A stretch of DNA of 21,148 nt. Source: a virus. This document shows, in pieces, positions 5,666 to 12,318 of this stretch (position 1 is its first letter; the number at the start of each line of letters is the position of its first letter). The DNA lies in IMG/VR virus record IMGVR_UViG_3300035698_008397, positions 1-21,148 of that record, one strand, 5' to 3'. The translations under genes were made by a program, and so were the position numbers. The notes beneath the pieces are model-generated. The model ran no database searches, had not been told where the DNA came from, and saw only the letters and a list, made by a program, of their open reading frames with translations.

Positions 5666-5739
5666 CATTGGGATGCTTCGTGTTTGGTTTTGCAATGGGC
5701 GTGGCCTTCATGAGCTTACTGGATCTGCTTGATGGATGA
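5662..5739 (+). CDS. Hydrophobic mini-protein (25 residues)
   Basis: AGAGGTG lies six to eight bases before the ATG at 5662. The 25 residues are almost entirely one membrane helix (GCFVFGFAMGVAFMSLLDLL) with a GxxxG-like spacing of small residues. It overlaps both neighbours by 4-8 bases. The good site and membrane character favour real expression; the role is unknown. Confidence 0.4.
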   Translation: MTLGCFVFGFAMGVAFMSLLDLLDG

Positions 5740-5872
5740 GGTTAAACCATACGCCAAGCCAGGGCTAACTCAGATAAACGTCTGGATTGCCTGGTTATGC
5801 TATTTATTTGCGGTTTTCTCTGGTGACCTGGCAGGGCTCGACCGGGGGCGGGGGGTGGATTTCCATGTGTGA
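5732..5872 (+). CDS. Small membrane protein (46 residues)
   Basis: The ATG at 5732 overlaps the end of the preceding mini-ORF. A short charged N-terminus is followed by a hydrophobic helix (INVWIAWLCYLFAVFSGDLAG, about 15-35), then a C-terminal LDRGRGVDF tail encoded by an unusually G-rich run. It lacks its own ribosome site. Function unknown. Confidence 0.45.
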   Translation: MDEVKPYAKPGLTQINVWIAWLCYLFAVFSGDLAGLDRGRGVDFHV

Positions 5873-5945
5873 TAATACGGTTACCTCCCCTATCTGTGTA
5901 TTATCTGAAACTGAGCGGTACCATATTATTGGTGTTCCGATATGA
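5865..5945 (+). CDS. Possible mini-ORF (26 residues)
   Basis: The ATG at 5865 overlaps the previous stop by eight bases, and the frame ends at TGA 5943-5945, overlapping the metallopeptidase ATG at 5942. No clear family and no strong ribosome site. It bridges the two genes without a gap, which may be its main effect. Confidence 0.3.
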   Translation: MCDNTVTSPICVLSETERYHIIGVPI

Positions 5946-6331
5946 ATCCTGAATACAAAGGCGTTTCGTATGATAGGCAGAAAAAAATGGAAATACCTAA
6001 AAAGCTAAAGATAGGCGGTCACAAGTTTGACGTTTTATTTCCATATGTTTTTACTGAAAGAACAGACCTTGTAGTTGGACAATGCCACACAGAGCAAAAC
6101 AGAATAAGAATTTCAAAAATAGATGGTACGGGAGAACTAATATCAGAATCGGGAATAAGTGTAACGTTGATACATGAAATTTTACATGCTGTTGATAATA
6201 TAACTGGTCATGGTGTGTTTTGTCAAAACGAAAAGGCGATAGAAGGTTTTAGTGAGTGCATGTATCAAATACTGGTCGATAATAAAGAGGCCATTTTAAA
6301 GTTTATAAATGGAACAAATGAATGGCCCTAA
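5942..6331 (+). CDS. Putative HExxH metallopeptidase-like phage protein
   Basis: 129 residues. LIHEILHAVD carries the HExxH zinc-binding motif (H78, E79, H82). An acidic helix downstream (NEKAIEGFSECMYQIL, E97 or E101) could supply the third ligand, as in gluzincins. The N-terminal IPKKLKIGGHKFDVLFPY followed by FTERTDL is a pattern I recall from small phage proteins of this type. Some homologues would start at the internal Met16 (5987). A role in processing a phage or host protein is inference. It overlaps the large terminase start by ten bases. Confidence 0.6.
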   Translation: MNPEYKGVSYDRQKKMEIPKKLKIGGHKFDVLFPYVFTERTDLVVGQCHTEQNRIRISKIDGTGELISESGISVTLIHEILHAVDNITGHGVFCQNEKAIEGFSECMYQILVDNKEAILKFINGTNEWP

Positions 6332-7059
6332 CTCGTAAACAATCTGAAGAATACCTTGCTTTATTAGAGGAGCAGGATAGGCGCAAGAAACAGAATAGGA
6401 TTTCTACGTTTTATCCAGACAAAGGGCCATTAAGTCGTGAATTTTATCCAAAACACATGGCATTCTTTGCAGCAGGGGAGGAACACAGGGAACGTGCTAT
6501 ACTCGCTGCGAATCGTGTGGGAAAATCTGATGGAATTGGGGGGTATGAAAGTTCTTTACATTTAACAGGGCAATATCCTAAATGGTGGGTTGGGAGAAGG
6601 TTTAAAGATCCTGTGAATGCTGTTGCTGCTGGTGACACCGGGACTACTGTAAGGGATATTGGTCAGAGTATATTATTGGGTCCGCCTGAAGCGCCCGGAA
6701 CAGGATTGGTGCCGGGTAAGTTTATTAAGAAGACTAGGCCTAAAGCTGGTGGAATACCGGACGCGATTGAGAGTGCCTATATTGAGCATACTTCTGGAGG
6801 GCTGAGCCGATTAGTTTTCAAGAGTTATGCTGAGGGTAGGGAAAGTTTCCAAGGGACTCGTAAGGACGTTATTTGGCTGGATGAGGAGCCTCCTGAGAGT
6901 ATATATGGAGAATGTTTAATGAGGACTATGGGAACGCCTATTTTTCCTCCCGGTATGATTTTATGCACATTTACGCCTTTATTGGGAATAAGCAATGTTG
7001 TTGATATGTTTTTACCTGATGGAGCTATTCCTGGGGAGATGGGAATGGTGGTGAATTGA
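6322..7059 (+). CDS. Terminase large subunit, N-terminal ATPase part (split gene)
   Basis: 245 residues holding the packaging motor ATPase: Walker A AANRVGKS (62-69), Walker B DVIWLDEEP (182-190) with the catalytic glutamate, and the coupling motif TPLLG (219-223, approximately). The ORF stops at TGA 7057-7059, just after the ATPase domain and before the strand that normally continues as (K/R)xVVMATWDD. The nuclease half is encoded separately at 7291-8013. The two parts total about 485 residues, close to P22 gp2 (499), so no domain is missing. Whether the parts act as two chains or are rejoined is unknown. Confidence 0.85.
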   Translation: MALTRKQSEEYLALLEEQDRRKKQNRISTFYPDKGPLSREFYPKHMAFFAAGEEHRERAILAANRVGKSDGIGGYESSLHLTGQYPKWWVGRRFKDPVNAVAAGDTGTTVRDIGQSILLGPPEAPGTGLVPGKFIKKTRPKAGGIPDAIESAYIEHTSGGLSRLVFKSYAEGRESFQGTRKDVIWLDEEPPESIYGECLMRTMGTPIFPPGMILCTFTPLLGISNVVDMFLPDGAIPGEMGMVVN

Positions 7060-7298
7060 TGAAATACAAGCACGTATCATATGGTTTAGGGTTTAGGGTA
7101 GACCGTAGCTCCCTACCTAAAACTTATGGCTGGTACACAAGGAATGGCAAGCGGAGGTTAAGGAATTACCATCGTGAGTTAAAAAATGGTATGGGTTTAA
7201 GTTTTACAGAGGTGCTTGTTGAAAAGTTCAAACAGAATTACGAGAACCTTCCAATACATTTTAAGCCTTTATTTAAAAAACGGCTAACATATGAGTAA
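7059..7298 (+). CDS. 79-residue ORF inserted between the terminase halves
   Basis: The ATG at 7059 overlaps the terminase TGA (TGATG) and the stop TAA 7296-7298 overlaps the ATG of the nuclease half. GGTGGTGA upstream is a fair ribosome site. The product is strongly basic (SLPKTYGWYTRNGKRRLRNY, then KRLTYE), which suits nucleic-acid binding. I see no HNH, GIY-YIG or LAGLIDADG motif and do not recognise the family. It is either a small selfish gene or a component of the packaging motor. An internal hairpin (TTTAGGGTAG, 7092-7101; CTACCTAAA, 7113-7121) lies near its 5' end. Confidence 0.6.
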   Translation: MKYKHVSYGLGFRVDRSSLPKTYGWYTRNGKRRLRNYHRELKNGMGLSFTEVLVEKFKQNYENLPIHFKPLFKKRLTYE

Positions 7299-8013
7299 AT
7301 TCGTAATAATGGCAACTTGGCAAGATGCCCCACACCTTTCCGAAAAGGAAAAGGCTGATTTATTAAGCGAAATTCCGCATTATCAGCGTGATGCCCGCAC
7401 AAAGGGTATTCCTCAGTTGGGTTCGGGTGTGATTTATCCTATGGACGAAGAGGATATTGTTGTTAAGGATATGGAAATACCTCTTTGGTATAAAAAGATT
7501 TACGGATTTGATGTTGGTTGGAATTTCACTGCTGCTGTTTGGATAGCGATTAACCCTGAAGATGATGTTGCTTATATATATTCGGTTTACAAGCGCAGTA
7601 AGGCCGAGCCTATCATTCACGCTGCTGCTATAAAGTCTAGGGGATGGTGGATACCTGGAGCTATTGATCCTGCATCTACTGGGAGTTCACAACGCGATGG
7701 TAAAAAACTGATAGATGATTACGAAGGATTGGAATTGAATTTATTTTATGCAGACAATGCTGTTGATGCCGGATTACAAAAGGTTTGGCAAGCACTATCT
7801 ACTGGAAAATTAAAGGTATTTAAAAGCTGTTTGCCTTGGTTTGAGGAATTTAGGCGCTATGCAAGAGATGTAAAGGGTAAAATAATTAAAAGGAACGATC
7901 ATTTAATGGATGCAACACGTTATGCGGTGATGAGTTTGGATATGGCGGAAGAAAAACCTGATGAGGATGAGATTAATGTTGACACACAGAGAAAAGTAGC
8001 GTATGCGTGGTAG
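7291..8013 (+). CDS. Terminase large subunit, C-terminal nuclease part (split gene)
   Basis: 240 residues beginning SKFVIMATWQDAPHLSEKEK, the conserved linker region that normally follows the ATPase domain, then QRDARTKGIPQLGSGVIYP. The RNase H-like nuclease motifs are present: GFDVGW (D74), GAIDPAS (D126) and the last acidic residue in NDHLMDATRY (D203 or D207). It would cut the concatemer at the start and end of headful packaging. The ATG overlaps the stop of the inserted ORF and there is no separate ribosome site, so coupling is likely. It is in the same frame as the ATPase half. Confidence 0.85.
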   Translation: MSKFVIMATWQDAPHLSEKEKADLLSEIPHYQRDARTKGIPQLGSGVIYPMDEEDIVVKDMEIPLWYKKIYGFDVGWNFTAAVWIAINPEDDVAYIYSVYKRSKAEPIIHAAAIKSRGWWIPGAIDPASTGSSQRDGKKLIDDYEGLELNLFYADNAVDAGLQKVWQALSTGKLKVFKSCLPWFEEFRRYARDVKGKIIKRNDHLMDATRYAVMSLDMAEEKPDEDEINVDTQRKVAYAW

Positions 8014-8047
8014 AGTAGAAGAATAGTAGAATAGAAGAACTTTAATT

Positions 8048-8281
8048 ATGAGAAATCTAAAAGAAATGAGGATTCCAGCAAGAACACCACGACCCAATGA
8101 CCCTGATTACTGGAAAGAAGAAATTCTTATAGATGCCAATAGGTTTGGGAGGGATGTAGTCTCGACTGATGGGTGCTACAAAGAACCCACATTGGTTGCA
8201 AAAAGATTTAAAAATATGCTTGAACGAATTACCTCTAAAGAGCATGTTAAAACTTTATACGTAAGGACGGTGAGTGGATAA
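8048..8281 (+). CDS. Hypothetical protein before the portal
   Basis: 77 residues, basic overall, with an N-terminal RIPARTPRPNDPDYWKEE stretch. The purine-rich leader contains repeats of AGTAGAA (8015-8040) but no clean ribosome site. It overlaps the portal GTG start by eight bases. Family not recognised. Confidence 0.5.
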   Translation: MRNLKEMRIPARTPRPNDPDYWKEEILIDANRFGRDVVSTDGCYKEPTLVAKRFKNMLERITSKEHVKTLYVRTVSG

Positions 8282-10295
8282 ACTACAAAAGTACATGGAA
8301 ATGCCAAACATTGCCGACTCGTTAAATAAATCTGAGGACGGCAAGAGACTTCTTGGTGAAATCGGTATGAGGGTCGATGAAGAGTTTAAAATTGATGACC
8401 AAAGCCGTAGGGATAGTGGATGGTTGACTCGTCAAGAAGAGGCAATGAATTTAACAATGCAAGTTGAGGACATTAAAAGCGAACCTTGGCCCGGTGCTGC
8501 TAATGTAAAATATCCGCTTCTCACTACCGCTTGTGTGCAATTTTCAGCAAGGGCGCTCCCTAATATTATAAAAGGCCGGGACATTGTAAAGGGCAAAGTC
8601 ACAGGCAAGGATGAGAATGGGAAGAAAGCGGCACGTGCAGCACGAATTTCTGAGTTCATGTCTTATCAATTCACGGAACTTATGCCTGATTGGATGGAGA
8701 ATAATGATAAACTATTAACTTCATTGCCGATAACAGGCTGTATGTTCAAGAAAACATTCTATTCTCCGGTTGCAGGAACTAACATATCAGAGAGAATTTT
8801 TCCCAAAGACCTTGTAATGCACTATAAAACAAAAAGCATGGAGAGATGTTTTCGTAAAACTCACATAATTGAATTATATCCTAACGAGATTGAGGAACGT
8901 ATTCGTAGTGGGTTATTTTTAGAATATGATTATCAGAGAGCGTCAGGCGATGACGGCAGAGAAAATGACGAAGATGCTCCTCATACTTTTTACGAGCAAC
9001 ACAGATTATGGGATTTAGACGATGATGGATATAAAGAACCTTACATTGTCACATATCACAAAGACAGCCAGAAGGTTGCCAGGATAGTAGCTGGATATGA
9101 CATTGATTCAATATCCGCTTCCGCTAAAAACAATCTATCAGCCAAGCGTGGAAAGGTACAAAGAATAGAACCTATTGAATACTTTACTAAATTCCCATTT
9201 ATGCCTTCCCCGGATGGATCTATATACGATATTGGATTCGGTACGTTACAAACTCCAATTAATAAAATCATAAATCAAGCAACAAATTTACTTTTAGACA
9301 GCGGTACAATTGCGACTCTTGGAGGTGGTTTTCTGGGGCGCGGGATTAATCTCGGAAGAAACAGGGATTCAGGGCCGATACTCTTCAAACCCGGAGAATG
9401 GAAAAGCATTAAGGTTTCCGGCGATGATTTAAGAAAAGGGATAGTTCCATTGCCGGTTAAAGAACCTTCAAACGTATTATTTTTATTACTTGGTATGATG
9501 ATTGAAGCTGGTGAGAAAATGTCTTCTGTAGCCGATGTGCTTACCGGGGAGTCTCCCGGTCAAGAAGTTCCAGCCACAACAACACTGGCGCTTATCGAAC
9601 AGGGACTAAAGGTTTTCAACGCTGTATATGGGCGAGTTCATAGGAGTTTAGCGTCTGAATTTAAAAAACATTATAAATTAAATAAAAAACATTTGGCTCC
9701 ACACACATATTATACTGTTGGTGACGATGTAAAAGAAATGCCAAGGAAAGAGTTTGATGATTCTGATTGTGATGTGCAGCCCGTCAGCGATCCAACGGAA
9801 TCCACCGACACACAGAGGCTTATTAAGGCTGAAGCCCTAGGTAGTATGATGGGTCAGGGATTGAATGATAAAAAAATACAGCGCAGAAAACTTGAAGCGA
9901 TGAACATACCGGATATTGATGAGTTGTTGGTGGATGATGATGGTAAGCCGATACCCCCTCCACAAGATCCAAAGGCTGTTGCTGAACAGCAAAAACAGCA
10001 AATGGAACAACAGAAGGTGCAAATGGAAGCGCAATTTAAACAACAGGAACATCAATTAAAGGTTGCTGAATTTCAGATGAAATTTGAAAAGAACCAACAG
10101 GACATTATTGAATCACGAACAAAATGTATTCTTAATATAGCAAAAGCAGAAGCGGCTGAGAATGGGCCACAGGTAGATATGTATAAGACACAATTAAAAA
10201 GTATAGACGAGAGGTATAAGGCAAATGCACAAAGGATGGTTGCAGCAAGAGGAAACGCAGCGGGTGGTCAAGGAAATGGAGCGCCAAATTCTTGA
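8274..10295 (+). CDS. Portal protein (P22-like)
   Basis: 673 residues, started at GTG 8274 because AAGGA lies about eight bases upstream. The N-terminal region contains EPWPGAANVKYPLLTTAC and ARALPNI, typical of podovirus portals. The body has long helices around a P-D-G-S-I-Y-D-I-G-F-G stretch (about 310-325). The C-terminal tail (about 565-640) is a glutamine-rich coiled coil (EQQKQQMEQQKVQMEAQ), reminiscent of the P22 portal barrel. It forms the dodecameric ring through which terminase packs DNA and to which the tail attaches. P22 gp1 has 725 residues. Confidence 0.85.
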   Translation: MDKLQKYMEMPNIADSLNKSEDGKRLLGEIGMRVDEEFKIDDQSRRDSGWLTRQEEAMNLTMQVEDIKSEPWPGAANVKYPLLTTACVQFSARALPNIIKGRDIVKGKVTGKDENGKKAARAARISEFMSYQFTELMPDWMENNDKLLTSLPITGCMFKKTFYSPVAGTNISERIFPKDLVMHYKTKSMERCFRKTHIIELYPNEIEERIRSGLFLEYDYQRASGDDGRENDEDAPHTFYEQHRLWDLDDDGYKEPYIVTYHKDSQKVARIVAGYDIDSISASAKNNLSAKRGKVQRIEPIEYFTKFPFMPSPDGSIYDIGFGTLQTPINKIINQATNLLLDSGTIATLGGGFLGRGINLGRNRDSGPILFKPGEWKSIKVSGDDLRKGIVPLPVKEPSNVLFLLLGMMIEAGEKMSSVADVLTGESPGQEVPATTTLALIEQGLKVFNAVYGRVHRSLASEFKKHYKLNKKHLAPHTYYTVGDDVKEMPRKEFDDSDCDVQPVSDPTESTDTQRLIKAEALGSMMGQGLNDKKIQRRKLEAMNIPDIDELLVDDDGKPIPPPQDPKAVAEQQKQQMEQQKVQMEAQFKQQEHQLKVAEFQMKFEKNQQDIIESRTKCILNIAKAEAAENGPQVDMYKTQLKSIDERYKANAQRMVAARGNAAGGQGNGAPNS

Positions 10296-10449
10296 GAAAG
10301 CCTATGAGATAGGTAGTGGGGTGGCGTTACGTGATACTGCTGATGAGACAGCGATAAAATATGCCACTGAGGTTGGAGAAGTTTCAGGTATGCAACACAG
10401 TCTTGATTTTTTAAGAGAGGGGTTTAATGATGAAGATAATTCCAGTTGA
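10276..10449 (+). CDS. Small hypothetical protein overlapping the portal end
   Basis: The frame overlaps the portal stop. I place the start at ATG 10276 (57 residues), though GTG 10264 or ATG 10225 are in frame. The product is helical and acidic (EIGSGVALRDTADETAIKYA, then LDFLREGFNDED). No family is recognised. It ends inside the co-chaperonin gene's start region. Confidence 0.45.
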   Translation: MERQILEKAYEIGSGVALRDTADETAIKYATEVGEVSGMQHSLDFLREGFNDEDNSS

Positions 10450-10744
10450 GTATAAATGTTTAATAGAGTTAGAGGAAATTGAGAAAGTGTCAGCCGGTGG
10501 AATACTTTTACCGGAATCAGCAAAGGAAACAGCGGCATATAGGCAAGAGGTAGGAACGCTCCTCGCATGTGGTTCAAGAGCATTTGAGGATTGGGGAGTC
10601 GGGAATATACCGAAAATAGGGGATAGAATTTTGATTAATAAATATTCAGGTGCCACGATTCAATTGTCAGTAGGAGCGAGGATGACATTACGCCTGGTAA
10701 ACGATAAAGATATAACAGCTATATTGGAGGAAGATGATGGATAG
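10427..10744 (+). CDS. GroES-like (Cpn10) phage co-chaperonin
   Basis: About 105 residues. The Cpn10 landmarks are all present: the mobile-loop segment KVSAGGILLPE (20-30) with the hydrophobic I-L-L tripeptide that docks to GroEL, the central KIGDRILINKYSGA (63-76), and the closing LRLVNDKDITAIL (88-100). Phage co-chaperonins such as T4 gp31 cap host GroEL to fold the capsid protein. The position between portal and scaffold fits a head-assembly role. AGAGAGGGG lies upstream of two tandem ATGs (10427 and 10430). No GroEL gene is seen here, so it should use the host chaperonin. Confidence 0.8.
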   Translation: MMKIIPVEYKCLIELEEIEKVSAGGILLPESAKETAAYRQEVGTLLACGSRAFEDWGVGNIPKIGDRILINKYSGATIQLSVGARMTLRLVNDKDITAILEEDDG

Positions 10745-11567
10745 AGATTATGAAGCAGAAGCCAAAAAATATGGCTGGATTCCCAAGGATGATTTTAAGG
10801 GCGAGCCTGAAATGTGGAAAGAGGCCCAACAGTTTGTAGAGGATGGAGAGCAGATTCTACCTATTGTTAAGGGTAATCTTAAAAAGCAACTTGAAAAGAC
10901 TGAACTGTTAGAAACGCAATTAAGAGATACCAATACAAAAATAGATAAAATGGGGCAGACCTTTTCAGAGTTTAATCAATATCACACACAGACCGTCCAG
11001 AAAGCCGAGGAGAGGTCTTACAAGAAGGCTATTGGTGATATTGAGGCAAAGCAACGCGCTGCGGTAGAAGAGAGCAACACGGACGAATTTGACGCGCTGG
11101 CGAAGGAAAAGCTAAGGCTACAGAATGAAAAGATTGATGCGAATGTACAATTAGCCCAACAGCACCAAAATCAACAGGCTCCAATTCCAACACCGGAAGC
11201 TGTAGATTGGGAAAAGAATAATTCATGGTATAGGACTGATCTTGAAATGACAGCATTTGTCGATTCTATAAGTCCTTATATTTACAATGAGAACCCTGGA
11301 TTTCCACCCCCACCGGCAAAGTTTTTTAAGAGATTGTCGGACGAGGCGAAAAAGAAATTCCCTGACAAGTTTGAGCCACCTACTTCAAATCAAAGAGTGG
11401 AAGGTGACACAAGCGAAAAGGGCGTATCAAAGGGCGGTAACGGAAGAGGATATAATGATTTACCGGCAGAGGCTAAGAAAATTTGTGACAGATTTGTTGA
11501 TGAAAAACTGTTGGACAAGAAACAATTTCTTAAAGACTATGATTGGGAGTTAGCTGCTACTGAATAA
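10734..11567 (+). CDS. Capsid scaffolding protein (putative)
   Basis: 277 residues. The N-terminal GWIPKDDFKGEP and the EMWKEAQQFVEDGEQILP segment (about 14-43) form a pattern I recall from phage scaffolds. A long charged coiled coil follows (about 45-145), then a proline-rich spacer (PIPTPEAVDWEKNN) and a C-terminal helix pair (AEAKKICDRFVDEKLLDKKQ) that could bind coat protein. Its place between portal and capsid genes matches P22 gp8 (303 residues). GGAGG precedes tandem ATGs. It would guide procapsid assembly and then leave. Confidence 0.7.
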   Translation: MMDRDYEAEAKKYGWIPKDDFKGEPEMWKEAQQFVEDGEQILPIVKGNLKKQLEKTELLETQLRDTNTKIDKMGQTFSEFNQYHTQTVQKAEERSYKKAIGDIEAKQRAAVEESNTDEFDALAKEKLRLQNEKIDANVQLAQQHQNQQAPIPTPEAVDWEKNNSWYRTDLEMTAFVDSISPYIYNENPGFPPPPAKFFKRLSDEAKKKFPDKFEPPTSNQRVEGDTSEKGVSKGGNGRGYNDLPAEAKKICDRFVDEKLLDKKQFLKDYDWELAATE

Positions 11568-11623
11568 GAATACATAAAATATTGGGCAGTCTTCAGCTAT
11601 GCAGGTTGGAGATTTAAATAAAG

Positions 11624-11676
11624 AGGGCAAGTACGGGCCGTACTAGGAGAAATCCTACCGTATTTGCCCTTTTTGT
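11624..11676 (+). terminator. Strong intrinsic terminator or attenuator with GAAA tetraloop
   Basis: AGGGCAAGTACGG (11624-11636) pairs with CCGTATTTGCCCT (11658-11670), 13 pairs with one G-U, followed by a T-run. Inside, TAGGA-GAAA-TCCTA (11644-11657) adds a stem with a GNRA tetraloop stacked on the main stem. The left strand can instead form the short palindrome GTACGG-G-CCGTAC (11631-11642), giving a competing fold. It sits between scaffold and the zinc-finger/capsid genes, so it could tune scaffold versus capsid expression. Confidence 0.75.
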
Positions 11677-11700
11677 TTGCCCGTAAAAGGAGATTGAAAA

Positions 11701-12306
11701 ATGAGTGAGTTTAAATGTGAGATTTGTGAAAAAGAATTTAAAAGTTTGCCGTCATTAAATAGTCATAAATGGCATTGCAAAAAGAAAATAGAAACAGATG
11801 AGAAGATTAAAAAACTACAGGCTGAATCAAAAGAGCTTGAAATTGTTACTGAAAAACAGGAAGAAGAACAGGAGGAAGCAAGACAGGAAAAGCGTAGAGA
11901 GAGAATACCATTAGGTACTCCAAGACCAAAACTATCATTTGATGTTCCACCTGGAAAACATGGGCGTATTATTAACGATAAACCAGGAAGGTTAGAGAAC
12001 GCTCAAAGAGGTGGTTATGAATTCTATAGAGATCGTGATGGCGGAAAACTTGGGGATGACGATGGTAATTCTGATATTGGTTCTGGAACAAGTAGGGTTG
12101 TCGGCACGAATGAAGCCGGGGGCCCACAGAGGGGTTATTTAATGGTTATCGACCGAGACCTCTATGACCAAGATCAAAAAGCAAAACAGGTAGAAATAGA
12201 CAGGACAATGGAATCAATTAAACGTGGAGTACATGATGAAAAGCCCGATGACCGGAGATACGTTCCGGAAGAGGGCATAAAAATAAGCCGAGAAATCGGC
12301 CAATAA
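11701..12306 (+). CDS. Head-region protein with N-terminal zinc finger
   Basis: 201 residues. Residues 5-27 form a C2H2/C2HC-type zinc finger: C6-x2-C9-x12-H22-x2-H25-C26, with the F and L core residues of classical fingers. A charged coiled coil follows (about 30-70). The rest resembles a phage head-region domain as I recall it (IPLGTPRPKLSFDVPPGKHG, NDKPGRLENAQRGGYEF, SRVVGTNEAGGPQRGYLM). AAAAGGAG lies upstream. The family function is unclear. The zinc finger may bind DNA or another virion protein. Confidence 0.6.
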   Translation: MSEFKCEICEKEFKSLPSLNSHKWHCKKKIETDEKIKKLQAESKELEIVTEKQEEEQEEARQEKRRERIPLGTPRPKLSFDVPPGKHGRIINDKPGRLENAQRGGYEFYRDRDGGKLGDDDGNSDIGSGTSRVVGTNEAGGPQRGYLMVIDRDLYDQDQKAKQVEIDRTMESIKRGVHDEKPDDRRYVPEEGIKISREIGQ

Positions 12307-12318
12307 GGAGAATTTAAA

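Noticed and set aside
7057-7293. Group I intron in the large terminase gene
   Set aside because: A U before and a G at the end of a 237-base segment would fit splice-site rules and keep frame, but I could not find a P3/P7-type core or internal guide sequence, and the segment contains an intact ORF. Kept only as an alternative under the terminase finding.
7979-8007. Promoter TTGACA with TATGCG before gene 8048
   Set aside because: The -10 matches only half the consensus and the motif lies inside the nuclease coding sequence, so chance is likely.
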